Part shown: piece by piece, positions 18,069-30,255 of the stretch
Numbering within the stretch: position 1 is the stretch's first letter
Layout: each line of letters opens with the position of its first letter
Assembly (NCBI GenBank): GCA_949752745.1
Contig: OX457027.1
Span: 92,351,725 to 92,415,724 of the forward strand
Source of the DNA: Protula sp. h YS-2021
Lineage: Eukaryota > Annelida > Polychaeta > Sabellida > Serpulidae
Length of the DNA: 64,000 bases
Reading direction: 5' to 3'
The notes under the pieces: generated by a model
What the model saw: the letters and a program-made list of their open reading frames with translations, nothing else
Databases searched by the model: none
Told to the model about the DNA's origin: nothing
Made by a program: the position numbers and the translations under genes

Positions 18069-19100
18069 CGTATATAACCCTAAAATACGACTTTGGGAGA
18101 CCATACTCAGAATATGCCAACATGGATAGACCTTTCGTATATCTTAAAAGACACTGAAGTAAACATTTAGCGAGACCATACATGAAAAAAGGGTAAATGT
18201 GGAGACGAAATGCAGGGTTGGCATGTTTCTTCCATGGAGGGAAAAAACCATGGTTTTTTGCCGTGTTTTTTCCCATAGGGAAGAAATACTTTCTTCCCTC
18301 CAATTTCAGGGAAGAAATGGAAGTAACCTTAAAAGGTGTAATATTTGGAATTTGTTTCAAATAATTTTCTTGAACTGCACTCAGAGTAATTCTTAAATAG
18401 GTGCGAATTCACACATCAAACGTCTGTGTGATAAATTGGATCAATAGGGATTAGATAAACGGTCGTGTTTCAATGTGTGTTGGAAAGCTGGGCAGGCTGC
18501 AATATAGTCTGAGTACTTTTGGTCAAGTGTTTAAACTTTGACTTTGTGTATGAGAATTAGTGTTTCATTTTGTTTGCTCTTAATGTGCCAGTGAAAACAA
18601 AAGACAAAGGCTGTGTTTACCTTAAATGGGGGGTTAAGTATTAAGATTAAACGGGGGTGATAAGAAAAGGGTCTTGCGGAAGCACATTTGCAAAGCATAT
18701 GGTATAAGGTCATTATTTCTTCATTGTGTTTTGGTGTTACCATGTATTTTTTTTTCGTTTGTTTTTTTTTCGTTATTTTGTATGATAGTACAATAGAACA
18801 CAGTAAATATTGGTTCTGTAAAATCAATAAATAGATAGTACGTCGCATTGATGTTTTCTTTACAAAGTAGGTTTCTTCAAATTTTCTTCCCACTTTCTTC
18901 CTTTTCTTCCGGGAAGAAAGGTATTTCTTCCCGTTTCTTCCCAGTTTCTTCCCTATTTTTTCCAGTGAAGGGAAGAAATACCTTTCTTCCCGGAAGAAAA
19001 CCATCATATACATTCACTCATATATATATAACCCTAAAATACGACTTTAGGAGACCATAAACAGAACATGCCAACATAGGGAGAGCTTTTTTATATCTTA
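18069..19100. repeat. Direct repeat pair with GGGAAGAAA hairpin tracts
   Basis: The sequence around TATATAACCCTAAAATACGA occurs at about 18069 and again at about 19023, followed in both by GGAGACCATA and a variant of ATGCCAACAT. Beside each copy are self-complementary TTCTTCCC/GGGAAGAAA tracts (18225-18320 and 18880-19003). It looks like two copies of one non-autonomous element in the same orientation. Confidence 0.6.
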
Positions 19101-19130
19101 AGCAGGGCTTGAAATTAATTCTTTTGGGAG

Positions 19131-21300
19131 GTAGCAAATAGTCGTATATCTCTCTGTCAGAGCTACGAAGCATTTCATTGTTCCACTAACAGGGGTCAAC
19201 TTCATATGCACTGAGGCACGAATCATGCATACCAGTCCCTACTATTCAAACAGTTACAGAAAGTTCATGTCCATACACCCTTTTGTAAAACAGGCACAAT
19301 TTTTAGTGAGTTGTATATCATTTATTTGTTCATAAAAGTGCAGAAAAGTTAGCTTCAGCAATGTCAATGTTTGTTTACATTCTGGCCTTTAAATGCTACG
19401 TGGCCAAAGCCAAGTGACCAAATATTTAAACAAAGGGGTTATGGTTTTTTGTGGAGCACGTATTTTCCTCCACTTTAAACCTTTTCAATGCACCTGGTTA
19501 TTAATTATGATAAATAATGATTTAAACTCTCGTATTGATCTCACTTTTAAATCCTAACAATGGTAAAGTAAGAAAAAACACACATTTATTTCGGTGGCAC
19601 CGTTATCATGAAAGTACTCGCACACGTACACTTTACCGTAAAACAACCTGCTACTGTTTCCGTTTCACTTCACTTCCACACTTCACAGAAACCAAAGAAA
19701 AAATAATAATGCCGCCTCACTTCAGCGTATATTTTACTATCTGTTCACTGAAATCACTAGCTCACGCCCCCCCCCCCCAAAAAAAAAAAAAACGAGAACG
19801 AGGGGAGGGGGGTTTACGACTGACCTTACGGTCAAAATCCAGTTACGTTTTATCAACAGGCAGTAACTTTTGAATTTTTTTGTTTCATTTTTTTAAATGG
19901 AGTCAACCCAGCACTGCATGAACACAGCTTTACACATTGACTGAGGATAGACGCAGTTCCAATCGGCAGTTACTTAAAACCACGGGTTTCACGGATTGAT
20001 TTTACTTGGCAACGCCTCTTGTATATCAGCCCATTGCTTCATCCAATTCATTTAAATAACTGAAATAACTCTAGCTTAAATTAAAAAATAACAATAACTA
20101 GGGAGGGGGGTTCACACTGACACTCAGGTCAACATGTAATTAAATTTGATCAACAGGTAGTAACCTCTAAATGTTTTTAAGAAGGCGATACGACCACTTG
20201 CCGCTTTAGTTTAATGCAAAAAAAAAACAATTTACCGGACTCCACCACACCTAACGCACCACCAACCAACTGTCTTGTTTTTTTCTCATAAAACAAGGCG
20301 ACCTAACATATCTACCCTACACTGGGATACACCTTTGCTGTGAATCGACCCCTAAACACACTGACTGAAGGGAAATGCAACTCTCATTTAACAAGTAAGT
20401 ATTTGTGAAACACACGCAGGTCCCAACCGCCCCCCCCAAATTCATAGGGGTATAGAGCGATGACGGATAGACGAACGGACGGACGGACGGACACCCCAAA
20501 CCTATAGGCCCCAATCCGAAGGGTTGGGGCCTAAATACAGCAAATACAGTACTTTGATGCGAAACTTCACGGTGACAAGGATGTAGTATAGTACCGTGAA
20601 ATGCTGATTCACCAGAGAAGAACGCACACAGCGTCCCAGACACGCAAAGTACCTTGACACGCAGGCTCGTAGCACACTTACTTGTAACGATCACTCCGCT
20701 TGGCCAGGAACTGTTCAAAACTAATAGCGCACTGCGATATGAGACGCGTTGTTACTGGTTCAATGCATTTGACGTGTCATCACGAACAGGCGGACGGATT
20801 CCAGACAGGAAACTACATCAAGAGTCCCACAGCATTGCCTCCACGACTACCAGGAACACACCGCCAGGTGCTGATATCTTCTTCACAGGTGTTTATATTT
20901 ACATCCTTGACATAACTTTACATGTCTCGTGATTCTGTCGAATAACCCTCACTTTCATTACAAAACCTATTTATTGATGACGTTCCTTGGACCTGATTCG
21001 CTAAGGTTGCATTTGTTTTCCGTAGTCAAGAGTACCACACTGCGAGTCTGCGAGGCTGCAGCTAAAGTAACAAGTTACCATACCTCTCGAATCTCCCGGG
21101 AATTTATCATATTTAGACTGCTTCAACTCTTCACATTAAATAATCAACAAAAGTTTTTTCTGTCATACTTGACACATGCGGAGCTCCAAAGAAATATATA
21201 AGGTATAAATAAGGAAGAGCTGACTTGGAGCTAGATACATGCGGTGACAGGTTTTTCACTAGCATGACAACTCAATATCGAAAAAAGTCAAAATACTATG
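19131..21300. other. AT-rich DNA with simple repeats, no gene seen
   Basis: Contains a C10/A12 homopolymer junction (about 19768-19792), GGAC tetramers (about 20476-20492), and a hairpin at 20505-20533 with perfect 10-base arms (TAGGCCCCAA and its complement). Open frames here are short and unsupported. Confidence 0.5.
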
Positions 21301-21304
21301 TCAA

Positions 21305-22087
21305 AATAAGCCAAATCACAGTTTAAGCGTTCCCATTAAAATGCGCGAAAATTCTGCGTTTCGAATAAAAATAACCCCATAAAAAATGAAAGAAATGATA
21401 GAGAAATTTCGCCTAAATGTTAAAAATTTCCCTTGCACCAAATACCGGTCGGGTTGTTAACAACCCCAATGCTATTTTAAAAACTTTTTTAAGATTTTAA
21501 CAAATGGTTTCAAGTTCAGTTTCTTCTATGTGTTTGCAATATTTCTTCTATAGTTTTCTACCAGTAACCTAGGACCGTCTGCCACTTTTCAATGGTTTTT
21601 GCGCAATAACGTTCGTATTTTAGACGCGATCGTGATATGCTTTTGTATGTAGCAAATATAGGATTTTACACAAGCTTTCTGTTATGTACGAAGTAAAATG
21701 TTGTGATTTACGAAAATGCAAGGCCGATGTATTTTTTCGGGCAGGATTTTTGAGCTGTAACTCGCCACTTTATTCTATCATCCGGAAATATAAATTTTAA
21801 GTGGAAACTGTAAGACTATCGCTTCGCTAAGAGCTATAAGGATTACTTGTGAGCATAAACCTGATTTCATATTGTATACTGACGGTATTTTGCATTAGAG
21901 AACCAGTGGCAGTTGTCGGAAAGTTCGGCAAAAATATCGTTTCTGGGATAATTGTTGTTTTCGGGAGGTGGCGACACTACAGGCACAGGCGGATTTAACC
22001 TAAGTTACATGTATTTTTGCCCCGTTCTTGGCAGTCGAAATTCTTGCGCATTTTACTCGAAACACTCAAAGTGTGATTTGGCTTATT
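21305..22087. mobile_element. MITE with AATAAGCCAA termini
   Basis: The ends are imperfect inverted repeats of about 60 bp: AATAAGCCAAATCACA at 21305 and its complement ending at 22087, with matching TAAAATGCGC inside. The 783-bp interior has no coding capacity. Confidence 0.6.
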
Positions 22088-22165
22088 TATCTATGCTAAA
22101 AACAGTAAGGTTAGAACATGGATAATTACTGATTATGATGAGCAAATGATGTTGATCAACCAATA

Positions 22166-23300
22166 CGCCAATTGGCACTTTACACTTTTGCTCATAAGTT
22201 TTGCGTTTCGACTTCATTCAGTTGGGATAAGGATATAAAGACATGAATAGAAAAACAAACGACCCGGAAATTTTTAGTAGTATAACTTATACTTACTGAA
22301 ACACGCGGTCGTCGATACTTTACATAGCAAAGCTCTGTGCGTTTCTATACAAGTCTCTCCACCTAATTCGGTTATGTGCTAATTTTTTTGCCTTGTGAAA
22401 TTGAGTAGATGCATTTATTTTGTAGATCGTGTTTTATCGTAGACAGGTACATTGTTTTTTGCATTCCTGGAGGTCTTTTTAGTTTTTCGAAACACGCGGC
22501 AAAATAAGCCAAATCACACTCTCGAGACTTCTTGCGGTATCTTCGAGTGAGCTCTCGTGGGAAGCGAATAAAATTGGCATCTGAGAAATAATTAGAAAAT
22601 GGTAACAAAATGAAGTACTGAACACCCTCCTTGTAATATTGAAAAAAAACAATGGCTCCTGGTTTTAAATATGCATTCGTATTCTAAAGCCATTTGTTAA
22701 AGTCGTTCAAATTGTAATTTTACCATATTATCACTCATATAAACAAATCGCTGTCAAATAATTCCGTGTAATTTATATGTTTGATTTGTTATTCACAGTA
22801 CATATTTCAGTGTTATCGTTTAGGATATGAATGTTACGATATATTTTGTTGTATATAGCATGTTTATGCATATTTCACAAGAATCTTGATGAATAGAAGT
22901 AACTAAAGGTCAGTATAAACCACTTTAGAGTTCCGAAGCCGCAATGCGTAAGACAAATCACACTTTCGGGTCTTTCCGGTGGAGGTGTTGTTTCGACTGC
23001 AATTTTTTTCTGATAGATTATAAAGAAATGATAGGGGAAAAATATCAAAATTCTAATTGTCTTTCAACATGCACACTTTCAAATTTATAAAGCCATCGCA
23101 TGATCTTTTAAAAACTATTTTACATATTATTCAGTCACTTTAACAACCATGTGAATATGTTTCTGACAAAATGGAATTTTGTTGATTTTTGCCGGTTTTT
23201 TTCTTCTATCATTTCTTTATATGATCCTATCCCAAATGAATTCAGCCGAAACGCAGAAACTTTTCGGCAAAAGTTAAAGTGCGAATTGGCCTGTTGTGGC
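22166..23300. repeat. Further modules of the AATAAGCCAA family
   Basis: Contains a module start near 22166, a solo end at 22503-22522, and a full inverted module at about 22945-23300 that matches the two direct modules at 25844-26480 (shared CATATTCACATG, GATCATATGATG and AAAGTGTGCATGTTGAAAG-type blocks in opposite orientation). Confidence 0.6.
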
Positions 23301-24073
23301 ATGTCTTGAAGCAAACCAAACCCAGTTACAGGCGAACACTATTAACAATTTTATGCCCTTTTACCGCTCTCTATGTGCTGTTAAGCCATTAAAAAGTTTG
23401 ACCAGGATGACCGGACACTGAAATGAATTATAGGTTCTTGCTTGTCATTGTTGTAAAGAGTAGTAATAAAGAAAAAAAAGGCGGGAAGAGGGGAGTGGAG
23501 GGATTGGGGGGGGGGGGGGTCGGAAGAATTCTTAAAATTTCCATTTCGAGCAACAGCAGGACGATTGGAAACAATACATAATTATAACAAAATTAATGTG
23601 TTCGACTTTTAACTTTGATTATCCTGAAAAATTTTATCTAGGGATATCCATTTTTCACTACCATATCTAACTCTACTCATGACTGTTTATTTGTTTTTTG
23701 TCAAGTTACTTTAATTAAAAATAAAATTGTCAAGTTCAATATTATGGGTAAAAAATGGAAGCATGATTATGGGCTCAAAATTATAATACATAATATGCAT
23801 AATACTTTTGAAAATTGCCAAACATGCCATTAAAGATATGTAGTTAAAAGAATACAAGAAAAAAGTTTTATATTATTATAAACTTATCGCTTTTTGCTAT
23901 TGTGGGTTCGACTCCCACAGGGTGCTGGCATAACGATTTCTTATGCAACGAACAAGCACTCTCCGGTGGTAGTACAGCGATTTAGGTGTGACTGTTTGGT
24001 TCAAGTGTAAAAACCGTTTGCTTAAGACATTAAAGCAGTTTATCTATAGTTATTTATAGTTGTACATCTATTA

Positions 24074-25481
24074 CAGTAAACTCTCGATAAGTCAAAGTGG
24101 TCGGAACCAAGCAAAATACTTGGAGTTAACCGAAATTTGAGTTATCCGAGATTGGCCCTGTCGAGTGGTCACGTGACTATCATGGTTTCGCATAAAGTGT
24201 TTGTTGTTTTTATATGTTTTATATGATGAATAATATTCGGCTGTGACACAAATAATTTATCATATTAATGCTTACTACAGACGAAACCGGTTAATCGCAT
24301 AGCCAATTTGCCAAGCCCTGTTATGCGTTTATCCGATATATGCGTTTATCCGGAATACTCTTGCCGTACCTATTTTTTTCATTTGCGGTAGTTATTAGAG
24401 GTGCACCCCGCCCCTCCTCATCGCCGCATTTAATTTTTCCAACAAAAAAGAAAAGTAACGATTGCTTAGGTCTTTTCATTTCGATTTACTTTCTGCCATT
24501 TTGACGAATTAACCATAACCGACACAGTTTCGAATTATAAATGGTAAAATTTCTTTTTGGCTGCGTATTTAAATGATGACTTCGCGCTCACGGTTATCCG
24601 AGGCAACGTGGGGATTAAGGGTTTCAGGCCATTATTAGTGAGAGCTCAGGCATCGCGGGGATTAGGAGTTGCAGGCTACTATCTAACGTCAGCTAGGGCA
24701 GTGCGGGGATTAAGATAAAGGTCATTATCTAGTGAGAACTGAGACAGTGCGGTGAGTTCGAGACTCACTGTTAACAACCGCGAGTGGGGTTGGTGAATGT
24801 ACACAATGGGTCAGCAAACAGAAGACAATGCATTAGATAAATAAACGAGGAGCAGCTCACTCCCTTACTCCGCTTTAAGTGTGGCACTGTTTGGATAGTC
24901 ACCCAGAATTATGCAATTAACCGGTGTGCTTCCCATTTTAACGGGAACAAGCTATGCGTTTATCCAGTTTATGTGATTAAGCGGTATGCAATTATCCGGT
25001 TATATTTCCAATAGATAGCATTGGAAATGGTTTGGGATTTGCGAATAATATGCGGTTAACCGATTTATGCGTTTAACCGGTATGCGATTAAGTGATTTCA
25101 TCTGTATTTATAACAGAGTTACAAATCTTTTTTTTATATTTTATTTACAGCGACCTTCTGAAATATATATGATTTTACGCCACCGTTTACTTCTAGCAAC
25201 ACTGTCATAATATGTAGAGGCAAAGTCACACTAATTCTACACAAAGGGGGTTGGCATATGCAAACAACTGAGACATGAGTTTCCGTGTTATTTTGGTGAA
25301 AATACAAGGATTTTCTTGCAAAAAAAATTTTGAGGTTTCAAAAAAATTACTTTGAGTTAAAAATTTGACTTAAATGGTGAATTTAAAAGACTTACATAGT
25401 AAAATATATCGGGACTTTTAATTTAATTTGAGTAAAGCGAAAATTTGACTAAACCGATTTTGACTTAAATGGAGGCTACTG
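24074..25481. mobile_element. Pogo/Tigger-like MITE (middle layer), TA target duplication
   Basis: Starts CAGTAAACTCTCGATAAGTC and ends in the imperfect inverse ...GGCTACTG, flanked on both sides by TA (24072-24073 and 25482-25483). The termini (GTCAAA, gagTTAACC) fit the pogo/Tigger style; no transposase is encoded. Confidence 0.65.
24278..25104. mobile_element. Pogo-like MITE (inner layer), TA target duplication
   Basis: Begins CAGACGAAACCGGTTAATCG and ends with the near inverse (CGATTAAGTGATTTCATCTG), flanked by TA at 24276-24277 and 25105-25106. The interior repeats ATGCGTTTATCCGG-type strings in both orientations. No coding capacity. Confidence 0.65.
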
Positions 25482-25843
25482 TAGTTATAATCATTTCGTT
25501 CTTTTTTCTCTGTCATGATCTAAACTACAGGTGGAACTTCATGTATAAAATTTTCAGACCTCTTATCCATCTAACACAGTGTCAACATACAGCTTCTGTT
25601 GAAAATAATTATATCCTGTGAGGATTTGTTCGGGTGGGGGTCCCAACCAGTTTTATTTCTTACTTGTTCTAGTTTCATGCTCATCTGGTTGTGCTACCAC
25701 CGGTGAGTACAAGTTTATTGCATAATAAATCGTTATGCAAATACTCTGTGGGAGTCGAACCCACAATAGCAAACAGCAATAAGCAATGACCTTTGACATA
25801 AAAATTTAACAGTTATTGTGGTTTTGCATGAGAGTACTTATAT

Positions 25844-26540
25844 AAGCCAAATCGCACTTCGACTTTTGTCGGAAAGTTTTTGCGTTTCAGCTGGATTTAG
25901 TTGGGATAAGGATCATATAAAGAAATAATAATAGAAAAACGGCAAAAATCAACAAAATTCCATTTTGCCAGAAACATATTCACATGTTGGTTATTAATGG
26001 GACTAAATAATATGTAAAACAGTTTTTAAAAGATCATATGATATCTTTATAAATTTGAAAGTGTGCATGTTGAAAGAAAATTAGAATTTTGATGTTTTTC
26101 CCTTAAGATGTCATTATAATCTATCCCAATAAGCCAATTCGCACTTTTGACTTTTGCCGAAAAGTTTTTTGCGTTACGGCTGAATTCAGGTGGGATAAGG
26201 ATATAAAGAAATGATAGGAAAGAAACGGCAAAATTCAACAAAATTCCGTTTTGCTAGAAACATATTCACATGTTGTTTATTAAAGGGACTGAATAAATAT
26301 GTAAAATAATTTTTAAAAGATCATATGATGGCTTTATAAATTTGAAAGTGTGCATGTTGAAAGAAAATTAGAATTTTGATGTTTTTCCCTTATCATTTCT
26401 TTATAATTTATCCCCCAGCATTTTCAGTCGAAACAACACCTCCACCGGAAAAATCCGAAAGTGCAAATTGGCTTATCAATTTGTAGTCGAAACGACACCC
26501 ATCGGTAAGATCCGAAACTGCGAATTGGCTTATTGTTGTG
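25844..26540. repeat. Two direct modules of the AATAAGCCAA family
   Basis: Modules of about 285 bp begin at about 25844 and 26129; both start AAGCCAA, carry TTTGCGTT...GGGATAAGGAT and end in TTTTTCCCTTA...TATCCC. Two short end pieces follow (to 26540). Together with the inverted module at 22945-23300 they bracket the MITE nest. Confidence 0.65.
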
Positions 26541-26625
26541 CTACCACCGGACAGCGTCCATTTATTGCACAAGACATCGTTGTGCGAGCACTCTGTAGAA
26601 GTCGAACCTACAACAGCACAAACTG
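26536..26625 (-). repeat. Solo diverged T-arm-type MITE end
   Basis: Minus-strand match to the T-arm motif, hairpin and CCGGTGGTAGCACAA box, with substitutions in the stem. No partner end nearby. Confidence 0.5.
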
Positions 26626-27396
26626 TCAAGTGCCAACTGTTGCCAAAATAGGCAGAACAAATAAAAATGAGCAGTTTTTGCCTCATAGTGCTTACCGTGT
26701 TGTGAGCGATAATATGGTATTTTCACTTATTCCACATTACACAACTAAGAGAGCCATTTATTAAAGATAATAAATAAAATGGGACAATATGCTTGTTTAA
26801 TATAAGGAATAATGATTTATGACCTGTTGTAATGAGTGAGATTTGCAATTCAAATTTCGACAGATATTTCGCGCATGCGCCTTCAGAATGTTTTTGTTTT
26901 GATTTTGTATTTTTGTTTTGATTTTCGACAAATCAAATCGAAGCACGTGCTATTTTTCAGAAAGGTTGAATTTACAGGCCAAGAATTAAAAAAAAAGGAC
27001 TTTTTTTGTCTATCCTTCATGAAACTTTGCCATGTGATAGAGTAGACTTCTCTAAATATGGGGAAAATTTTAGTTTGCCCATATACAGCCGATTTTGTTC
27101 AAAAATGACAATTACAAATGGTCTCCCTGAGTGGTATTTGATATGGTTGTGAAATATACAAGGGGTAGACTTCAGGGCGGCTTTTCGAATTTGTCTTTCA
27201 GTCATAATTTTTCATTTTGGTAATGTCTTATACACATTATGCTTAAGTTTAGTGTCCGTCTTAAAAATGTAAGAAGAATTGGCTACTTCTGAGTTTTCTG
27301 GAGGCCTTATAAATAAGGAGACCTGGTTCTGGTCTCCGAATTTTTTCGGTCTCTCTAAACCTTATAAATCAGCACGTGAGGTCTCCTCAAGCATTA

Positions 27397-27485
<89 letters not shown>

Positions 27486-27756
27486 TATATATATATATCA
27501 ATATAAAATCTCGGTATTTGGGAGACATTTCGTATTTAGAAATAGCCCTTAGGGAGACATTATCATTGGGGAGACATTTTCAATGTCTCCCCAATGTTAA
27601 TGGTTATCTTCTGTGAATACAAAAAAGCAAAACCTTTATTTTGCTATTAAAAATAAAATAACATAATTTGTTTCACATTATTCAGAAGTTTCAACGATAT
27701 TTGAAAAGTTAAACTTTGTTTGTAAAGCCAATCAAAAATCAGAAATGTTTCCGTCA
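26626..27756. other. AT-rich spacer with (TA)n and a perfect hairpin
   Basis: No supported gene. It contains a (TA)n microsatellite (about 27395-27500) and a perfect inverted repeat with 15-base arms and a 3-base loop (27564-27596, CATTGGGGAGACATT and its complement). The six bases before the copy 2 end (27751-27756, CCGTCA) would be its left target duplicate. Confidence 0.6.
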
Positions 27757-28172
27757 AGTAGGGGAAAAGTGGGGGTTTGAAAACAGGATGTGACGTCATA
27801 ATGACATCACGAGGTGTTTTTGCGAATCCCCATGGGGTTTCGAAAACAGTGACGTCATATGGACGTGATATGGACGTGATATGGACGTGATATGGACGTG
27901 ATATGGGTGTCATATGGAGGTCATATGTATGTCATATGGACGTCATATGGACGTCATATGAACGTCATAATGACGTAATAGGGATAGTGGGCAGCCATTC
28001 AAACAGGCAGCCGTTTAAACGGGCAGCCAGTTAAACGGGCAGTCATTCAAACGGGTTGCCGGGGCAAACGGGCCTTCGTAAAAAAGAAAAGGATCAACCG
28101 GGCCATCGCAAAAGCAATTAAAAGTGAGCAAGCAATGTTTCCTTAAGCCAAGCTAACCGCAGAGAGCTCTCT
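27757..28172 (+). repeat. Left terminal inverted repeat of copy 2
   Basis: Matches the inverse of 46560-46914 and of the copy 1 right end. The order is the G-rich outer end, TGACGTCA sites, CCCCATGGGG, an 11-bp GATATGGACGT array, about 17-bp GTTTAAACGGGCAGCCA-type units, then AAGGATCAACCGGGCCATCG to the GAGAGCTCTCTC block where the symmetry ends. Confidence 0.9.
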
Positions 28173-30255
28173 CTCCATGCATTACGGCATATACAGGCAA
28201 CAACAACTCTTTTTTCGACTTTCTCGCTCTCCAAACACACATAACACCTACGGCAATCGGACAAACGGACACCCGGACAAACGGACAGCCGGACAAACGG
28301 GCAGTCGTACAAACGGTTAGAGAGCTCTCCAACTGCTTTTTTTAGTAGAGGGACTCATAGAGACATGGTTAGAGCTGGCCTATTAGGTATTTCGACCCAT
28401 CAATGACGTCGTACAGATCGACTTAAGCCTGTAAGCGACCAACTGATCGACAGGCTCCCCCGGGGCCAGACGACCTTCAGGCCACCCGGGGCCAACCGTA
28501 CAGCAGGTCGACAGGCACCCCCCCAGCCAATCGACCTTTAGGCATACACTGCGAGGATAGCCACTGTATCTATGAGCTGGTCGACAACCCCCCCCCCCCC
28601 CCCACGCCAGTCGACCTTTAGGCCCCCCGGGGCCAGCCGACTTTTCGACTCCCCGAGGCCAGCCGCACCGCAGGCCACTCTATGTATAAAAGCAACAACT
28701 CTTTTTTAGCTTTCTCGCTCCACACACACACCACGGCAGACTGGTAAAGGGTCAGTCGGACACCCGGACAAACGGACACCCGGACAAACGGACACCCGGA
28801 CAAACGGGCAGTCTTTTTTTATTTTTGTATCTCTCTCTCCATCACATCACGGCAACAACTCTTTTTTGGCTTTCTCGCTCTCCACACGCATATGCCATCA
28901 CTAATGGATTTCCGTAGAAGCAATTAAAAGTGAGCAGCCAATGCCTCCTTAAGGCAAGCTATTTTTAACCCAGAGCTCTGTCTCTCCATACATAAGCAAT
29001 TAAAACCGAGCAAGCATTGAGATGAGAGCTCTTTCCATACACTCTTCTTTTTTTACCTTTCTCACTCTCCAAGCACACATAACACCTACGGCAACCGGAC
29101 AAACGGACACCCGGACAAACGGACAGCCGGACAAACGAACTGCCGGACAAATGGGCAGTCTTTTTTTATTTTTTCCTCTCTCTCTCCACACACATAACAC
29201 CACGGCAGAAGCTCCCCAACTGTGTTTTAAGCATAGAGACATGGTCAAAGCTGGCCTATTAGGTATTTCGACCCATCAATGACGTCGCACAGATCGACTT
29301 AAGCCTGCGTGCTACCAACTGATCGACAGGCCCCCCGGGGCCAGACGCCTTTCCAACTCCTCGGGGCCAGCCGCACGGCCGACATACACTGCGAGGATAA
29401 CAACTCTATCTATGCTATGAGAGAGCTGATCGACAGGCCCCCCGGGGCCAGACGACTTTCAGGCCCCCCGGGGCCACACAACCTTCAGCCCCCCCCGCCA
29501 GTCGACCTCCAGGCCCCCCCGGGGCCAGCCGACTTTCCGACTCCCCGAGGCCAGCCGCACCGCAGGCCACTCTATGTATACAAGCAACAACTCTTTTTTC
29601 GACTTTCTCGCTCCAAACACACACCATCACTAATGGCTTGCCGTAGAAGCAATTAAAAGTGAGCAATGCCTCCTTAAGGCAAGCTATTTTTAACCCAGAG
29701 CTCTGTCTCTCCATACACATTACGGTATACACAGACAACAACAACTCTTTTTTTGTTACTTTTCTCGCTCTCCAAACACACATAACACCTACGGCAACCG
29801 GACAAACGGACACCCGGACAAACGGACACCCAGACAAACGAACTGCCGGACAAATTGGCAGTCTTTTTTTTAATTTTTGTTTCCTCTCTCTCCACACACA
29901 TCACATCACGGCAACAACTCTTTTTTAGCTTTCTCGCTCTTCACACGCATATGCCATCACTAATGGATTTCCGTAGAAGCAATTAAAAGTGAGCAGCCAA
30001 TGCCTCCTTAAGGCAAGCTATTTTTAACCCAGAGCTCTGTCTCTCCATACATAAGCAATCAAAACCGAGCAAGCATTGAGATGAGAGCTCTCTCTCCATA
30101 CACTCTTTTCTTTTTTTACCTTTCTCACTCTCCAAACACACATAACACCTACGGTGACCGGACAAACGGACACCCGGACAAACGGACAGTCAGACAAACG
30201 GGCAGTCTTTTTTATTTTTCCCTCTCTCTCCACACACACACATATATCAATAGCC
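28173..30255. repeat. Non-coding left-arm repeat modules
   Basis: Repeated modules several hundred bases long. Recurrent parts: five short arrays of a 16-bp GGACAAACGGACACCC unit (28257-28316, 28757-28811, 29095-29158, 29799-29862, 30158-30207), blocks with AATTAAAAGTGAGCA and GCAAGCTATTTTTAACCC, GAGAGCTCT and TCTCTCTCC runs, and C-rich GGCCCCCCGGGGCCAG blocks with GTCGAC (28440-28660 and 29325-29560). No coding features are credible. Confidence 0.75.

Larger units (their letters stand above)
23885..25790. mobile_element. Outer MITE with tRNA T-arm-like terminal repeats
   Basis: Terminal inverted repeats of about 100 bp face each other at 23885-23990 and 25690-25790. Each holds GTGGGTTCGACTCCCAC, a 5-bp stem with a 7-base TTCGACT loop as in a tRNA T-arm (23902-23918 and, inverted, 25748-25764), then a TTGCATA/TATGCAA hairpin and a CCGGTGGTAG box. 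The interior is filled by two nested MITEs. Confidence 0.65.

Noticed and set aside
23902..23918. tRNA gene suggested by a perfect T-arm
   Set aside because: No acceptor, D or anticodon arm in the right order around it; the same motif recurs as MITE ends.
27279..27482. Open frame of alternating Ile-Tyr
   Set aside because: Pure translation of the (TA)n microsatellite; the similar frame at 46246-46443 has the same cause.
28257..30207. Short spaced repeats resembling a CRISPR array
   Set aside because: Contiguous 16-bp units without spacers in an animal genome; a minisatellite.
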